A stretch of 41,202 nucleotides of DNA from Gammaproteobacteria bacterium (GTDB taxonomy: Bacteria; Pseudomonadota; Gammaproteobacteria; Pseudomonadales; Halieaceae): positions 1 to 41,202 of the forward strand of contig JAUIMF010000025.1 of assembly GCA_030433415.1 (NCBI GenBank). The letters run 5' to 3'. Positions 41,089 to 41,202 of the stretch are shown piece after piece. The notes beneath the pieces were generated by a model. That model had not been told where the DNA came from. It did not search any database and saw nothing but the letters and a program-made list of their open reading frames with translations. Both the position numbers and the translations under genes were made by a program. How positions within the stretch are numbered: the first letter of the stretch is position 1; each line of letters starts with the position of its first letter.

Positions 41089-41202
41089 AGGGGGTGCTCG
41101 GCGAGATAGCGATCCAGGGCAGCGATACAGTCGGCGCGCTCCGTCTCACTGAGAAAGGCCGCCTCAAAGCCGTTGCGCACCAACGCCAGGGCCTGGCTGC
41201 GA
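41085..41202 (-). CDS. add: Adenosine deaminase family, C-terminal end only (cut by the window edge)
   Basis: Only the last 38 codons lie in the window. They read A-L-A-L-V-R-N-G-F-E-A-A-F-L followed by a helix with A-L-D, matching the end of adenosine (or adenine) deaminases (L-x-R-N-S-x-x-A-S-F-L). Adenosine to inosine conversion is the family reaction. The stop TGA overlaps the GTG of the exporter gene. Which deaminase it is cannot be decided from this tail. Confidence 0.6.
   Translation of the reverse strand, partial: RSQALALVRNGFEAAFLSETERADCIAALDRYLAEHPL

Overview
The window looks like chromosomal DNA of an aerobic, probably marine gammaproteobacterium. This rests on gene content (octaheme cytochrome, YeeE/YedE pair, DUF3144, DUF547, Bcr-type exporter, PPK2, a variant PEP-CTERM tail, moderately high GC). 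Assignment to the Halieaceae/OM60 group is only a guess. No rRNA, tRNA, CRISPR, insertion sequence or prophage was recognised. The right edge cuts into an adenosine deaminase gene.

Layout. 188-1474: a periplasmic sulfatase with altered metal-site residues. 1484-8599 (all minus strand): a catabolic-looking cluster. In transcription order it holds a sulfotransferase-like P-loop protein, a small doubtful ORF, an SDR, a 2-hydroxychromene-2-carboxylate isomerase/DsbA-like protein, a TauD/TfdA dioxygenase, a ring-hydroxylating oxygenase homologue that has lost its Rieske ligands, an MBL-fold hydrolase, a small membrane protein and an alanine/glycine:cation symporter. 8808-10909: an exported LamG protein with a PEP-CTERM-like tail and a very acidic beta-helix protein, closed by a good terminator. 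11022-12957: an MBL-fold hydrolase facing a PPK2 kinase. 13138-17292: one 1384-residue protein joining a complete DUF885 metallopeptidase to a complete penicillin-acylase-type Ntn hydrolase. 17312-20822: galE, a UDP-glucuronate 4-epimerase and ugd, which together supply UDP-Gal, UDP-GlcA and UDP-GalA for surface polysaccharide. 20850-23479: a relic of a GGDEF domain followed by an intact GGDEF-EAL protein. 23507-24874: a DUF3144 protein and an outer-membrane barrel.

24890-28430 is a striking locus. A subtilisin-like protease carries about 66 consecutive four-residue repeats ahead of its catalytic domain. It is divergent from an ECF sigma factor, which is followed by a membrane-anchored anti-sigma-like protein. 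Next comes a gene-poor 590-bp stretch with a terminator, a 13-bp tandem duplication and an eight-unit ACTGGG array able to form G-quadruplexes. After it lie a CBS-pair protein, an SDR, a lipoprotein, an MFS transporter and an isopenicillin-N-synthase-like oxygenase.

33320-39024 is a compact co-directional redox module: a globin, an octaheme cytochrome of the tetrathionate-reductase family, a heptaheme cytochrome fused to a di-heme cytochrome b, and two YeeE/YedE sulfur-transport proteins, the second fused to a rhodanese domain lacking its cysteine. It reads as a membrane quinone-linked system for a sulfur oxyanion. A DUF547 protein, a Bcr/CflA-type MFS exporter and the end of add complete the window.

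Best candidates for undescribed biology: the Rieske-less oxygenase cluster, the DUF885-acylase fusion, the tetrad-repeat protease with its sigma/anti-sigma pair, and the multiheme/YeeE/rhodanese module. All family calls were made by eye from motifs; no database search was run.
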